A DNA stretch of 64,000 nt, taken from assembly GCF_001949145.1 (NCBI RefSeq), contig NW_019091389.1, positions 1,463,156-1,527,155 of the forward strand, given 5' to 3'. This document shows, piece after piece, positions 34,200 through 46,306 of this stretch. The DNA comes from Acanthaster planci (lineage: Eukaryota; Echinodermata; Asteroidea; Valvatida; Acanthasteridae). Every line of letters starts with the position of its first letter. The stretch's first letter is position 1. The notes under the pieces were generated by a model that searched no databases, was not told the origin of the DNA, and saw only the letters and a program-made list of their open reading frames with translations. The position numbers and the translations under genes were made by a program.

Positions 34200-36680
34200 G
34201 GGTATTGGCATCACCACTGCTGTCCGCCTATTCACAAATCAGTAAAATTGAATTCCAAGAGGTTCACTTTAGTACGAAGTAAAAACGACTTCTTATTAAT
34301 GTGATTTGTTAATAGTATTACTTCGACACTTGGTGGGTTTGATTCGATCGACACTATGTTGCCACGGTTTAATTTCTACACACAGAAGTGAATAGAAGGA
34401 TTCAAGAGAATTTTTACAGCTGGGGAGTATTGATTTTTTCCCCTGCAAAATACAGATTCAATACCATGTGGACTACTATGATGCGATGCCAGCTATTTAT
34501 TTTACGGGTTTAAACTGGTATTTTACACAATGTGAAAGTCGAGATAATGTTGTAACTTGAGGGAATCATGCTTCGTCTGTGACCGCTTTATGGGGACTTA
34601 TCGCTCGATATCCTGATAATGGAGAGCAATGACTCAAATTCATCATCTCAAACAGCAGTTTCATGGAAGAACTTCAAGGAACGAGTTGTTGTTAGCACTG
34701 GCAATTATGCATGTCAGTTTAAAGTTGTGTAATTGAATTCAGAACAAAAAGGGAATATATTTCAGATAAAAGCCATTCCTCTTCAAGTGTTCACACGTCA
34801 TAACTTTAAACATTCAGGACAGGATTTTGTGTCAGAATGGTGTCAATTTTGATACTGCATTTGTTTCTTTATCGACAAAAGTGAACACGAAACAGACAGG
34901 TGTCAAGTGGGTAACTTGACAATGACTATTATGTAAGAGTACAAAGCAAAAACCATCCGTGGCTCAGGAACACTATCCGTTTATCACATATTGTTTTGTA
35001 ATCTCTTTTGAAATTCGTGGGATTTGGTTACTAGGGGAAGTGGAAGGTTCTCATGTAGCATGAGAGCAGGTGCCTTTTCCCTTCCCCTGGCGAAGGGTTA
35101 ATGCCCTCATGTTTAGCTAAGTGTTTCGAATGCAATTATCGAAAGCGTGTTACCTGAGTAGCTAGACGAGCTACATGGGGCAACGCCGCTTGGGTGGTGG
35201 TCGGAAGGTTTAGGTTGTACATTTCAATTAGAGTAATGGGGAAAACTTACAGCACACTCTGGACTTGACTTGCAAGTCAGAGGAAGCATGCAGAAGTAAC
35301 GGTAAAATAAAATTTGTTTTGTTAACTAAATACGTGAGCACGAAGCAAGCAAGAATATGAACAATTGTCAGAAGTTTGCGACGAGCCAGTTCAGGAGGCC
35401 TATTTCATAAACAGCAAGGTCATTTGAAAACAAACACCGGTGAATAACTGCGCTGATTGGACAGACTTCACTGTTGATCTTCATAGTAAAGACTTGAGGA
35501 CACACGTACGCTTACACATGGTGAGGATTCGGAAACGTGGACAGCTGGCTGTGAGGGTTTGCAGGGTTTTGCGCATGGGTATTTTGTAATATCGAGGTAT
35601 GTTGGGGAATCGTATAAATCAATCTCAATTTTCTTAGCTCAGAAATATTCTTTAACAAAGATGTTTAAGGGATGGGACGAAAAGAAAGAACGTATGTTTG
35701 AATTTCGATAGATACATTGCATACACAATGAGCTCGTATGAGTAGTAGTTTACTTAAAAAGTTATATACACCTACAATTTAAATGAGCATGGACGTTGAT
35801 TGGCATGATAGACCAAACAAGTTAACAATCTCACACGTGGGCAAAATTTAGGACGTTATGCATCAGCAAAATCACTTTGATTTTAATTGGTCCTCCACGC
35901 TTGGAAGATTGCTCATAACAATCAAAAGCAAACAACTTTACTCAAAGTATGTTTCAGATGAGCAACAATGCCCATGATAACAGATTAACTAATTCAACGA
36001 AACCCTATTTGAACTGCTCCTGACACGACCTCATCATGCACGCACTCTTGTTGGCAGTATTCCGAGCATGGAATCATGGCTTCCTCAAATTATTTGTCTT
36101 TGCCGAGTGAATACGCCTCAGTTGTCAAGTGTTTTTGTAATTCTATTTTTTAAAGATAACAAGCAAAACGAATGTCAATGAAAAAACTGAGGGCATTTAC
36201 CTAAACTTAATAGTTTCCAATAAAAAGACTGTTCAATAATGATGACGTAGGTTCAGAAATTTGACTGGAAACCGATCATAGGCTTATACATTTTATTTGG
36301 ACAGCCAGTTGTATTGTCAAAGCCAAATAAACAAAACTTTCCACTATATGCCAAGTATGGTACATGCATTGGGAATCACTTTCACATTGGTCACTGTCGA
36401 TTAGGCTAATTGCGGTCGGTGTGGTTTTTTATTTAAAAAAAGAAGAAAGAAACTAACTACGGAAGGGCAAGTCCAGCTGCGCGGTTATCGACAGTGCGCG
36501 CGACGGTCTGGTGTGATGACCGTCATTCAAACTTTCAAACCTCACCAATGAAACGCGTGCGTACATAAGATGTAGGGCGCCTCGTCCTATCTGGTCTTTA
36601 TGATCAATGGACCTCAAACAGGCCTAAATGACCTCTGACGCTCCTCCTTTTGAGCATGCGCCGTTGGAATACAGAACTGG
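34200..36680. other. No supported gene
   Basis: A 45-nt segment near 35152-35196 (minus) is bracketed by a good acceptor and CTCAG|GTAACA but is too small and low in complexity to call. 36470-36660 is CpG-richer and contains GAGCATGCGC, close to an NRF-1 site; it could be a promoter, but no start is identifiable. Confidence 0.35.
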
Positions 36681-36715
36681 TTCACTTTGAGATGCGCGGA
36701 TATGAGGTTGGATTT

Positions 36716-36736
36716 GGGGGGCACCCCCCCCCCCGC
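36716..36736. repeat. Adjacent G and C homopolymer runs
   Basis: A run of G is followed by CA and a run of about 13 C, forming a tiny GC palindrome. A T/TTTTG-rich simple repeat lies at 36950-36995. The 129-codon ORF 36955-37344 starts inside that repeat and is not regarded as a gene. Confidence 0.6.
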
Positions 36737-36999
36737 TCATTGCTTTCTCAGTTTTACAATGTTTTTAGACACCTATGTCAAAGGTTGCAGGCCCCCTAAA
36801 TGGCCTAAACCTTGTATTTGTGTATCGGTTAAGGACAAAACAAAGAGCTTAAATGGATTCAACATGGGCAACAAGTATTGTAACCCCCCCTGCCCGAAAA
36901 GATTCGAAAGTTCCCAGAACAAAATCCTGGATGTGCCCCAGATGAAATTACTTTTTGTTTGTTGTTTTTTTTTTGTTTGTTTTTGTTTTATTTATTGGT

Positions 37000-39900
37000 A
37001 AGTTTGACGTGCGTATGGAGGTGGCATACCTTTTTAAATCATGCAATTATGGCACAGAAAACTGGCATATGCGCAACGAATGTAAACCAGGCGCTGTTCG
37101 GGGGGTGGAAAAGCAGTCGCAAAAGTTAAAAGGTGACGTCACGTGCGAAAGGTTAAGCCCCCTCCAAAAATGGCTCAAGAACCGCGCCAAATTTAAACCC
37201 AAACATTCTAATTGGCAAGTTCATTTGGAGTATGGCACGAGCGATCCATATTTAAAAGGAGTAACTTGCACGGTCAAACCATGGAGGAATAAACGGTACA
37301 ACTTACATACTCAACAACGTACGCTCCTGCCCTGGGTTATATAGCGATGTGTACGTGGACATGGTGATAACATGACAATTACGAGAAGCTGGCACGATGT
37401 ACTGCAGGGGTGCCAAGAGCACTTCATTAAAGACCAAAATCTTCAGACATCAATCAAAATAAATTGCGGACATGAGCATAAGTGGATGATTTTCTTCCAA
37501 CTGAAAACTGATAGTGATGGACCCACAAAGTTAGCATTATGTTAGACTGGTCCCTGTCCCTCTTATGTAGGGACCGATAGCTAACCACGGTTTAACGTGT
37601 GTGATTAGCCCTGTCAATTTGGAGACTGAATATTTAACTTTTTGTCATGCCAATAGCAATGCTTTAATATGTACTATGTTTCAGCGCGGCGGAGGAGAAA
37701 ACACAAGGGCCTATCCTTGCTTAGCCTCCGTTGATCAACACTGTGGTTATTTTTGTTTTCGATGATTATCATCAATAAATCATTTTACGGCAATTTATTT
37801 CTAATCAGTGGTTATTGTGTTAGATTTTAGACAAACGATTAATTTATGGTGAAGTTGTTTTCAGTAGCGAAGAAGAAAAAGCAAAACTGATTTGTACATT
37901 GAGTGGGTATCGTTTCCATTTACATACACCAGGCAGGATTCTGCCGGATTCATTACCCGCTACTGGACCCTACATTCAGAGGACATCTGTAAGACGTCTA
38001 TAGACTACGTATGGGACGGGAACAAGTCTAATATTATGTTTAAAAGTGCATAGATTATTTCATAAGTGTTTGTTCGACTTGAATCAACTCTCGTGCTACG
38101 ACTACAACCTGAACCATATTCACATGTGAACCAAGTCACGATGCCTCGAGCTTATCAATAGGCAATCGCTGAATTGCACGCTGTAATAGACTAATTTGTA
38201 TTTCATCACGCCATCCATGGAAACAGGTACTTGACCAGAAATATTGCAATCATGAACATCGCACTGGACATTTTCAGTGGAAACATCATCACAAACAACT
38301 TGGTGAGCTAAATATCTTTAAGATCGTAAAAGCACTGTCACCATCAAAATAGCTATTGGTGGACAATCATGACAAACTAATGGTGTTTTCAAAGCCAAGT
38401 TTTTTTTCGATACAAGCCAGTTATCACAGTAAACATTTTAGTCATTTAGTCCTGCCTTTAATTATGTCAGAAATTACTTATTGAAATAAGTCCGGCAAGC
38501 CAGATCAATAATGGAATATAACTAACAGTTTGTCAAAATGACTTATTTTAATCAGTCCTGGATATATCCAAGTGTCTGAAAGGACTTAACGTTAGTCATC
38601 TGATTTTATAGTCAGTCATTCAAAACTGCGACCAATCATATTAATCATTTTAAAACAAAAATAAAGGAAACTGTAAAATCTTTCATCTTTGTAACGATTT
38701 ATTACACATTGTCATCCTAATGGGGCAAAAATTAAAAATAAATCATTAAACAAGAGAATAGTAAGAAAATATGAAGTTTAAGATACAATCTAGTTTGACA
38801 TAAATTATGTCTATAAGCAATAAGCGTCATCATATGCAAATACATCGAACAAAATCAGCACGAAATTTCAACTAAGCTGCAACTGCATTTAATAGCAATT
38901 TAGGCATTATGCATGCAAAGCATACGCATATTGTACAAAGCCCCAAAATACTATGAACTATATAACATAACACCTGATTTAGATTCAACGGTCAAACCTC
39001 TCATGTAATATAGTGATACGTGTACTTTGAATGAAATACATGGTTGCTAATTGATCAAGTTCATCTTAAGTCACGCAACAACTTTTGGTACTTCATTATT
39101 GAAACTCTACACACAGTGCGAATGACTGAATAATTACAAGATTTCTGTTGTAATACAGTGAATTTCGGACCTGCGAAAAGGTTCTTCAAAATGTATTGCA
39201 TGTTGCTTTTAATTTTGTTGATCAAATAGCAATACTTTATAGCCGTGCATATCCAAATTTCACTTAACAGCAATTTTGTCATCTGATCTTCACCATTTAA
39301 GTAAATTTCAACAAAAACCTAGTTTTCACAGAAAGTAATTCCCTAAAAAATTAAGCTCAAATAAATAAATAAATGAAGTAAAACTAACTTGGTTCATATT
39401 TTTTGGTAGTAGAGTGATGTAATCTAATGAAGAAACGTTGCCTTCAGTTTAGCTGTCCTTGGATGACATTCTTGTAATGACACTCGCTAAATGTGAACAC
39501 ATTTGAACACAGAAAAAATATTAAGTACATTATAATAAAGGTCATTAATAAATGCGTTCAAACATTCTGTATGAAAAACAAAGGACACATACAAAACAAA
39601 AATAAGAAAACATGGGGTAGGTGGGGGTCACGTGTTTGTCTGTTCATGAAAATGGTTCAAACTTGTTCCATGTATTTCGGGGCAATGCATTTCTAAACAT
39701 AATGTGTTTAGTTGTACCTTTCACATTATGACTGTTCGTAATATGGAAAAGTTGCCCAGGAAACACTGGCATGAACGCTAGAAACACCGTGCTCGCTCAG
39801 GCATATGTGCTGAAGATTTTCTAGTACAGTCACCTGCTGGTAGCCAAAAGGTAGTCAAAAAGTGTGTAGGGGGCATATACCCCCATCCCCCGTCCATGGT

Positions 39901-40870
39901 TCCGAGAATTTCATGACGTCACCTGTCCTATTTTTAAAGTAACAGTACTCTGAGTCTCACGGTTTAATGGGGGTGTATTTCTATGCAAATTGAAAAAAAA
40001 AAACTAAGCAAACAGTAATGTCATGCGGGGCAAGTACCATCGCTTATGCTGCTTGCGTCATAAAACGTTGGTTTTCGTTTTTATATTTTTGCCACCGACA
40101 TTCTTTCTGTTTTCATGTTGCATTTTTGACGCTGGTAATGACAGTCTCCTTATGAGGCGGGGTCAAAGTTGAACCTTAAAAGAGCTGAAGCAGAATCAGC
40201 CCCCCCCCCGACATTTTTCCGATGTCTCCGCAGTGTATTTTTGCAGGAGCTTAACCTTTAGGATATTTTAGAGTAACTCTTTACAGTCATTTTGATACCA
40301 ATTTTGTGATAGTTGAAGGTACTTTTCTAGTGCATCGTCAAGTTTTCCGAAACAGATCATCCATATAAACTTCCACCCGGGGTACTCAATGCTGAGGGCT
40401 GGCACGCCTGTAGCCTTGACTTTCGAATGACCTTAACAGCAAAATTGTTTGTTTGAAGGACTTCAAACTCCACAATTGTCATGATAAGGAGTTTTTCAAG
40501 TTTCAAAGAATCGAGGGAGGTACAGCCGAGTTCTTGGGTGCAGAATCCACCCCCATCCAGCTATGAGAGGAGCCAAAATAACCCTGCTATTTTAGGGTTA
40601 AGCCAAATCCCAATCTTTTACCTTATTCATCACTAATTAACCCAATGATTCATTATTATTTTAAAGTGTGCCATGTTGTAGGGCACTCTCTGCCCAATTT
40701 GGCGTCCAATATTTGAACATCATCTTTTTAATTACAAGTTAATTTGTAAATTGCTTAAATATTTTAGATGGTTTTTATTAACATTATTTTGAAGGTAATG
40801 GAACAAATGTTAAAAAGAATGAGCTTGAAGAAAGGTGGACGTTTGCATATAAGGGGACTCCATATTCCCT
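37000..40870. other. AT-rich stretch without a supported gene
   Basis: AAAT microsatellite at about 39358-39375. A fragment ATACCCCCATCCCC near 39880 resembles the end of the inverted-repeat family at 1813 and 23382. Short plus-strand frame MNIALDIFSGNIITNN near 38252 ends at GTGAGC but has no other support. Confidence 0.4.
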
Positions 40871-40875
40871 CAGTC

Positions 40876-40882
40876 TATAAAT
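40876..40882 (+). promoter_or_regulatory. TATA box of the 40905-41000 gene
   Basis: TATAAAT on the plus strand, 70 bp before the ATG. A second TATA-like word (CATATAAGG) lies 30 bp further upstream, followed by GGGGACTCC, which resembles an NF-kB site. Functional meaning is inferred. Confidence 0.45.
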
Positions 40883-40904
40883 TGTGCGTCTGAAATGACA
40901 TCAT

Positions 40905-41000
40905 AGCAGCAGCGCCTTGAATTTGAGTAAAGAGAGCAGTGGAACATGGAAGGTTTTTTTTACCTTTTGAATATATGTCTTTCATCATTTCATTTGATTG
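40905..41000 (+). CDS. First exon of a secreted-protein gene (signal peptide)
   Basis: Plus strand. The ATG at 40946 (context AACATGG) begins MEGFFYLLNICLSSFHLI, a signal-peptide-like hydrophobic run, then stops with one nucleotide over at GATTG|GTGAGT (phase 1). The TATA box at 40876 predicts a start near 40905, giving a short leader of about 40 nt without another ATG. Architecture and phase equal those of the two minus-strand first exons at 9859 and 33901. A later plus-strand acceptor of high quality (TTCCCATTTTTCAG, exon from 43994) opens a Cys-containing frame (AQTVCITNSHTCKPP), but in phase 0, so it does not join directly. The mature product is unknown. Confidence 0.45.
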
Positions 41001-41569
41001 GTGAGTCGTTTCATGTGTCATTGAAATATTCAAACAAACGCACGGCGCGGCCGCGTCTAAAACAGAATTTACATTGCACAAGTGAACTGAATTTCCATTT
41101 TGCAGTCATTAAAAACTTTCTGAACCTGTAGGCCAAGCATTAAGAAATTTTATTCCGGTGGGCATTTATCTAGATGTATTCGGGCACTGTATAAAAACTT
41201 TACAAAACATTCAGAATAACATGCAGTGAAAGGCTGAATATTCCCTTTCATTTCCATTTCATCTCGAGGAAAAGAACATTTCATCTGTCATCTCATGGAT
41301 ACGTGATATCAAAGAGTATATATTCTTTTTGTTGACGGGAGATCGAAAATATATACAGTATTCTCTTTGCAACAATGTGAGTAATGGATTACTCATTAGC
41401 ATATCGCGCTAGATCAGCCAGGCTGGTTAGGTCCATCATGGTAGGACTGTGACTTACTAATCAAATCAATATCGATCTTATCACCACACCTCGACGCCCT
41501 TTGCATTTATTGATTTTTTATTTATTTTTCCATCGCATCTCACCAGCCAGAAACAAAAGGCAGCTTAAA
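41001..41569. other. No recognised feature
   Basis: Probably intron of the plus-strand gene if it is real. Confidence 0.35.
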
Positions 41570-41788
41570 GGGCGTCGCAAGGGGACCCCCCCCAGAAAAA
41601 GGAAGGGGGGAAATGATAGAACAAACGTGAAAGCAAAAAGAAGGAGAGGGAAGAAAGCTACCGATTCGCTTGAGAATAACTCAGAAATGACCCCCTCCAA
41701 TTGTTATTGGTTTAACAGTTCGCTGCTAATTAGTGCTTTCCCCTCCCCTGAAAATCTTGGTTCCCCCCCGAAAAACATCGCGACGCCC
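41570..41788. mobile_element. Small TIR element, GGGCGTCGC ends
   Basis: The left end is GGGCGTCGCAAGGGG and the right end is its approximate inverse (CGCGACGCCC), 219 bp apart, with C-rich and G-rich runs just inside both ends (CCCCCCCC near 41586, CCCCCCC near 41763). The interior is A/G-rich and produces the lysine/arginine-rich ORF 41501-41860, which is not a gene. A one-ended relative lies at 12284. The superfamily is unassigned. Confidence 0.5.
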
Positions 41789-42192
41789 ATGGTAAATGTT
41801 ACCATTGTCCCCAAAGGCTGTGCATTCCCTATATTATTTTGGGCATATAACTATACATAACGAATACATGGCTACAAAGCATTAGGCATGCATGCTAAAC
41901 TGAATTTGAAAAAAAAACATAACTGTAACCCTTGCAGAATCCCATCACAACAAACCGTCGTACTGTCTCTTGGGACGGTCATTTTGAACTGTCTTTTAGC
42001 ACATTTTGTGAATACATTACATCAGAATTACACGCTATGGTTCGAGCCATACACTGTACACTATTAAGCCTACTTGATAAGACTATTTTTTTTAGTAAAA
42101 CAACCGGGTTGGAGACAACATCAGTTGCCATTAGCTGCGAAAAAAGAAAAAAGAACTTCCAAAAATATGACTCAACAGACGAAATGTAAAAA

Positions 42193-42390
42193 TACATCTC
42201 ATAAAACGAACCTTGGAAATATATTTGTCTTTCCTTCCAAAAATAAAAACAACATTTCTAAATATAGATCTTATAAGAACAAACTTTAGAGTATATATCT
42301 CGAACAAACGAACTTTGGAAAAAATATATCTTAAAAATGAAGCTTAAAAATGCACTTCATAAAAACAAACTTAGAAAAAATACACTTCAC
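42193..42390. repeat. Degenerate AT-rich tandem repeat
   Basis: About four diverged units sharing ATAAAAxAAACTTxGAAAAxATA and ATATATCTT-type words. Unit length varies, so it has decayed. It lies directly upstream of the LINE fragment. Confidence 0.4.
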
Positions 42391-42604
42391 TTTTTGAAAA
42401 GTAATACTTGCTGGCACTGCCCGGCTTTCGTAACTACATAATCTCTGATCGTGTTAAGAACAAAACTTTTGGAAACTTTGTCTTCAAGAAATAAATTACC
42501 AGTACTGTCAATCTAGGCCTTTCTTGGGTATGTTGTGGTCTTGTTGAACAACGCATAACAAAGCCAATAATAATAAAGTGTGTTCTGAAAATCCTAAGCG
42601 TACA

Positions 42605-42736
42605 ATGTCAAAAACACCAATGGTTAGATCTTTTTCGTACGCAGCCCCTGAATTACAGAATAGGTTGCCTGAAACAATCAAGGTCATTTTCAAGCATAAA
42701 GTAAAGACCAATCTTTTTAAACTGGCTTTTCTTTAA
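42605..42736 (+). pseudogene. Non-LTR retrotransposon fragment, reverse-transcriptase C-terminus
   Basis: The plus-strand frame ends in ...VRSFSYAAPELQNRLPE-TI-, then a Lys-rich tail and a TAA. The pattern RSFS-x-AAP-x-LxNxLPxxI followed by FKxxLKTxLF is the well-known C-terminus of CR1/L2/jockey-type reverse-transcriptase ORFs. Upstream the frame is broken within a few dozen bases, so this is a 5'-truncated, dead copy. The exact clade cannot be told from 40 residues. Confidence 0.7.
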
Positions 42737-44216
42737 CCATATTTACTGCTCATTTTTCTCTTGAAAATTGTGTGCAAAACACACCAAATATTGATTGTCA
42801 TAGCCGCAGTATTAATGTTTGTAGTTACATTCTCAAGCTTTCAGTTGGGACCTGTTTTAACCGGTTTTTATGTAATTTGTGTGTTAATGAAAGTTTTTGC
42901 AATTACACTGACATATTTTGAAGTAGTTTGACCGTGTAAGTGGTTTCGATTCCTGGTTTAAAAGTAATTTTAGAATTACTTCTTCGTGATGCACGTTCGG
43001 TCATTGTTATGGCGATTGCGTAATACAAATTTAATTTATTATTATTTAGACCTAATATACTACTATTAAATGTAACTAACATGTGTGCAAACGCTGCATT
43101 CTCCTACTGTTCCGATGATAACGGACGCGACTCTTCAGAGCCATCTCGACAAACACATGTACCTCAATACTTGTACGGCATGGATTTAACACTTATGCAA
43201 CAATGACACGAAAAAGCAAGGTCGAAAAACAGCTCCTTTTTATAATGCACTACATCAATTCCACTGGTCTTTCCTCACGGACTTAAGCAATCGGACAGAG
43301 TTCCCTGCTAGTCGTAAGTAAATCCTGCTTGAAAACAACTACATGTACGTCTATGACGGACCGACGGAAACCTCGTTTTCCAATTGCCAGATATAGATAT
43401 TTTTTGACCAGAATATCCTTTGAAATCGTTTAACAGTTCCCGTGTAACCGGCCAACAGTTTAATAACACCAACCATTGGACAATTTCCGAATCGTCTGTA
43501 TTTTGAATTGGTGCCTTCAAAAAAAAGTTCTGTTTATACTTTTCTTGATGCATTTACGCTCATAAACATCAATAACAACTGATTAAAATTAATTCTTTCG
43601 GGAAAATGAGATTTTGAATTGATAATGAATCGAGATTCGTTATTAAATCTGAAAATGATGAAAATGCCTGCGACATTGATGGAAGAAAACCCGCAGGCAA
43701 GACAAAGTTTACCTTATGTTTCTTCCAAAGTTACTTTTAATAATATAAATTATATGAGTCTCGTAGCAAATTAATATTGATGTTCGGGTCTTAATCTTTC
43801 AATTCACTTGAGATCTCAACAATAAAAGAATGAAATGGACAGCTAAAGCTGACCTAACCAGCAGAGTAGCGAATCACAAACCAAGTCACGTCTATTCCTG
43901 TCTATTAAAAAGTGATCAGCCCAGCCTCCCTGTGGTCATCGGAAGGTATGAAATCAGTTGAATGTGCATAAGAGATTGCTTCCCATTTTTCAGGCTCAAA
44001 CCGTCTGCATTACGAATTCACACACGTGTAAACCACCCAAGCTTTGTATTTTTACTTAATAAACAAAGCAAATATTAAACCGATATATAACCGATGTCAT
44101 GTTGTTCGGAACAGTCGTCTACTGAGAGTCTTAAAGGGGTTCATACTTTCACAAAAGTTAAATAATACACTGTCTAATATGAAGCTACTTGACCTAATGG
44201 CCCATGATGGCTACTT
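42737..44216. other. No supported gene
   Basis: Contains the strong plus-strand acceptor at 43993, discussed under the signal-peptide exon at 40905-41000. ORF 43308-43553 (minus) is unsupported. Confidence 0.35.
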
Positions 44217-44304
44217 AATTATCATTATTATTATCATCTTTGCCCTGGGTTACCCACTTTCAGTACAAAAACTGATTTTCCATGGGTCACAGCTGGTTGA
44301 ATAG
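44217..44304 (-). mobile_element. LINE 3' end with ATT/ATC microsatellite tail
   Basis: On the minus strand: GTGGGTAACCCAGGGCAAAG followed by GATGATAATAATAATGAT. A hairpin-like block followed by a short microsatellite is typical of 3' ends of CR1/L2-type elements in marine invertebrates. The rest of the element is not recognisable. The ORF 44044-44304 is a by-product. Confidence 0.45.
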
Positions 44305-44639
44305 ATGAAAATTAAAAAGTACACATAAAATGACCAACAGTAATATAACATAACACACACAAAATAATTGAACTAATTAAGTAAATAGTATAATAGTATG
44401 TATTTTACACTATTATAAATAGCTTAACTAGTTTGCCAAATCATGTTGATTTCCAAACTAAGTATAAGGCAAACATAAACGACACAACTTTAAAACAGCA
44501 AACCATTAACTTTTTAAGAATCATATTAACTCAATACGATTTGTAGTTATTAATATCGACGGTTCTTTTGTACACTGACTAACATTTTGGGGACGTCATG
44601 ATCTCAAAACTGAGTTCCAAGTAATTGTGGTGTCACAAC

Positions 44640-44950
44640 ATTTGCCATCTCTCTGTATTATATTATTATTCTTATATTTAACCAGGCTAGCCTGTTCACT
44701 ACAATGTGGTCTACCACAGGGCCCTGGGACAAGATATCAAAGGTGTAATTAAGTACAAAATAAAGTACATACAATAAAAGTAAAGAAAAGTGACTGAAAC
44801 TTTAAACACTAAAAAAATACAAATTAAAATAGAAATGTGATAGAATAAAAAAACGAAATACTTAGGATAACAATTAATATCAAATGTAAAGAATATCAGA
44901 TTAAATTAAAGTTAAAATAAAATAACGTTCAAAGTAAAATAAACATTGTG
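44640..44950 (-). mobile_element. LINE 3' UTR and tail
   Basis: On the minus strand an AT-rich, T-rich segment (about 44950-44750) leads into CCCTGTGGTAGACCACATTG, then GGCTAGCCTGGTTAAATATA and an AATAATAATA tail (about 44672-44655). GGTTAAATA plus microsatellite is a common CR1/L2-like 3' terminus. No reverse-transcriptase coding sequence is left next to it. Confidence 0.5.
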
Positions 44951-46042
44951 GACTATTTGCTAGGATTTTCCTGAAAGATCATTCAACATCGATTTCAGGT
45001 GTTCCATACTGACAAACCTTGTACTAACGGACTATGCCGATAACAGTTTGAGTTGTACTCGGGAATCATTAGCAATTCGGTGCTGACAGTCTCGTTCCAT
45101 GGCTGTGGATATCAGAGACTTTCACATTGTGTTCAGATAGATAACATAGAACAAGATTGTTTACACACTAATACAAGAAATCTGCTTTAAGGTAAAGGGA
45201 TCATTTTCTACGAGGGGAGTCATCGTAATTCATCAAATAGTTCGGTTCATGAAGAGTCAAGCCCTTGGCTAAAAATTATTCTAGCAGGTTACTTCTGTAA
45301 TTTGACAAGTTTATCAGTGTGTCTTTGAAAACGGCCAGACCTGTTATATCCAACAATGATTACACCAACAAGTTTATAGTGTAAAAACACTCCAAGACTT
45401 CCACTCCCCTTAATGGTTCAACTCCAAATCGATTGCTCATTTCTTTGGTTTGACTGTATAAATTTAGTTTAAGCAGATTTCGAACGGTTGCTTTTGCAAA
45501 GACCTTTCCGCGAAGAGAAAAGCAGTTTTTTAAAATATACTTTAAATTTAGACAAATATCAAGCCAAGTTCACTTTAACTTGAAAAGCACATATCAGGTC
45601 AGGAGATTGCATGACACATGCATGTGTCACATTATCTTTTACACAAACAAAAAACTTGCACTGCTCTAGCTCTGTTTCATTCTAAATGAAATAGTATGGT
45701 ATGGCTGTTTAAAAATATGAGAGACTATTATTACAGACGAATACAGTTCGTCTCAATTTGGAATGGTTAAGCTCATGCGAATGTTTCATTTTAAACGCAA
45801 CAAAATATCAATAAATATTTCAAATGCAACTTTTATTGGCTGTATATTCATTTTAACTATGGGTCGACTACTTGTTGCAAAGATATTGCTTTGACGTCTT
45901 GTTTTTATCCATATTTTTCAGGGTTTTTTTAATGACTGGTCGGCAAAAGGACACTGCAGTCACAATTCCGGTCTACCTTCAACCTTTACGGAGATAATAC
46001 AGAAGAGATCATCACTTTGCTCTCCCACCGTGACGGTTTAAG
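44951..46042. other. No recognised feature
   Basis: AT-rich, no supported ORF. Confidence 0.4.
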
Positions 46043-46306
46043 ATGTGGTACGTGACTACGGAGGGAATTGCCTGGGTGCCTTCGCCGCTGGCGAGCCGCG
46101 GCTCATGCAAGATTGATGCGCGGGCCGCAGCCAGCCGCGGCTTTGGCGAAAATAAATTGTTGATTGAACGTGATCCGTCGCTACTCCGTTCCGCTAGCGT
46201 AGAGGTTCTAGCACTACGTACATGCAGGTATGGACCCGAGCGTTTCCCAACGGCAAGTGCTGTGAAAGATGTGATGGTCTATTCTGGGTCAGGTCTAAGG
46301 GGGTGA
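46043..46306 (+). other. CpG-rich island with an 88-codon ORF
   Basis: A sharp rise in CpG inside AT-rich DNA, with GAGCCGCGGCT and CAGCCGCGGCT repeated about 45 bp apart. The plus-strand ORF MWYVTTEGIAWVPSPLASRG... is open throughout and contains a donor-like CATGCAG|GTATGG. It could be a TATA-less promoter with a first exon, a non-coding transcript start, or a GC-rich repeat. No domain is recognised. Confidence 0.3.

Noticed and set aside
35152-35196. 45-nt minus-strand segment with acceptor and donor
   Set aside because: Low-complexity Ser-rich reading and too short; not distinguishable from chance.
36955-37344. 129-codon plus-strand ORF
   Set aside because: It starts in a T/TTTTG microsatellite; its hydrophobic N-terminus is microsatellite translation.
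41501-41860. Lys/Arg-rich 119-codon ORF
   Set aside because: It translates the purine-rich body of a small TIR element.
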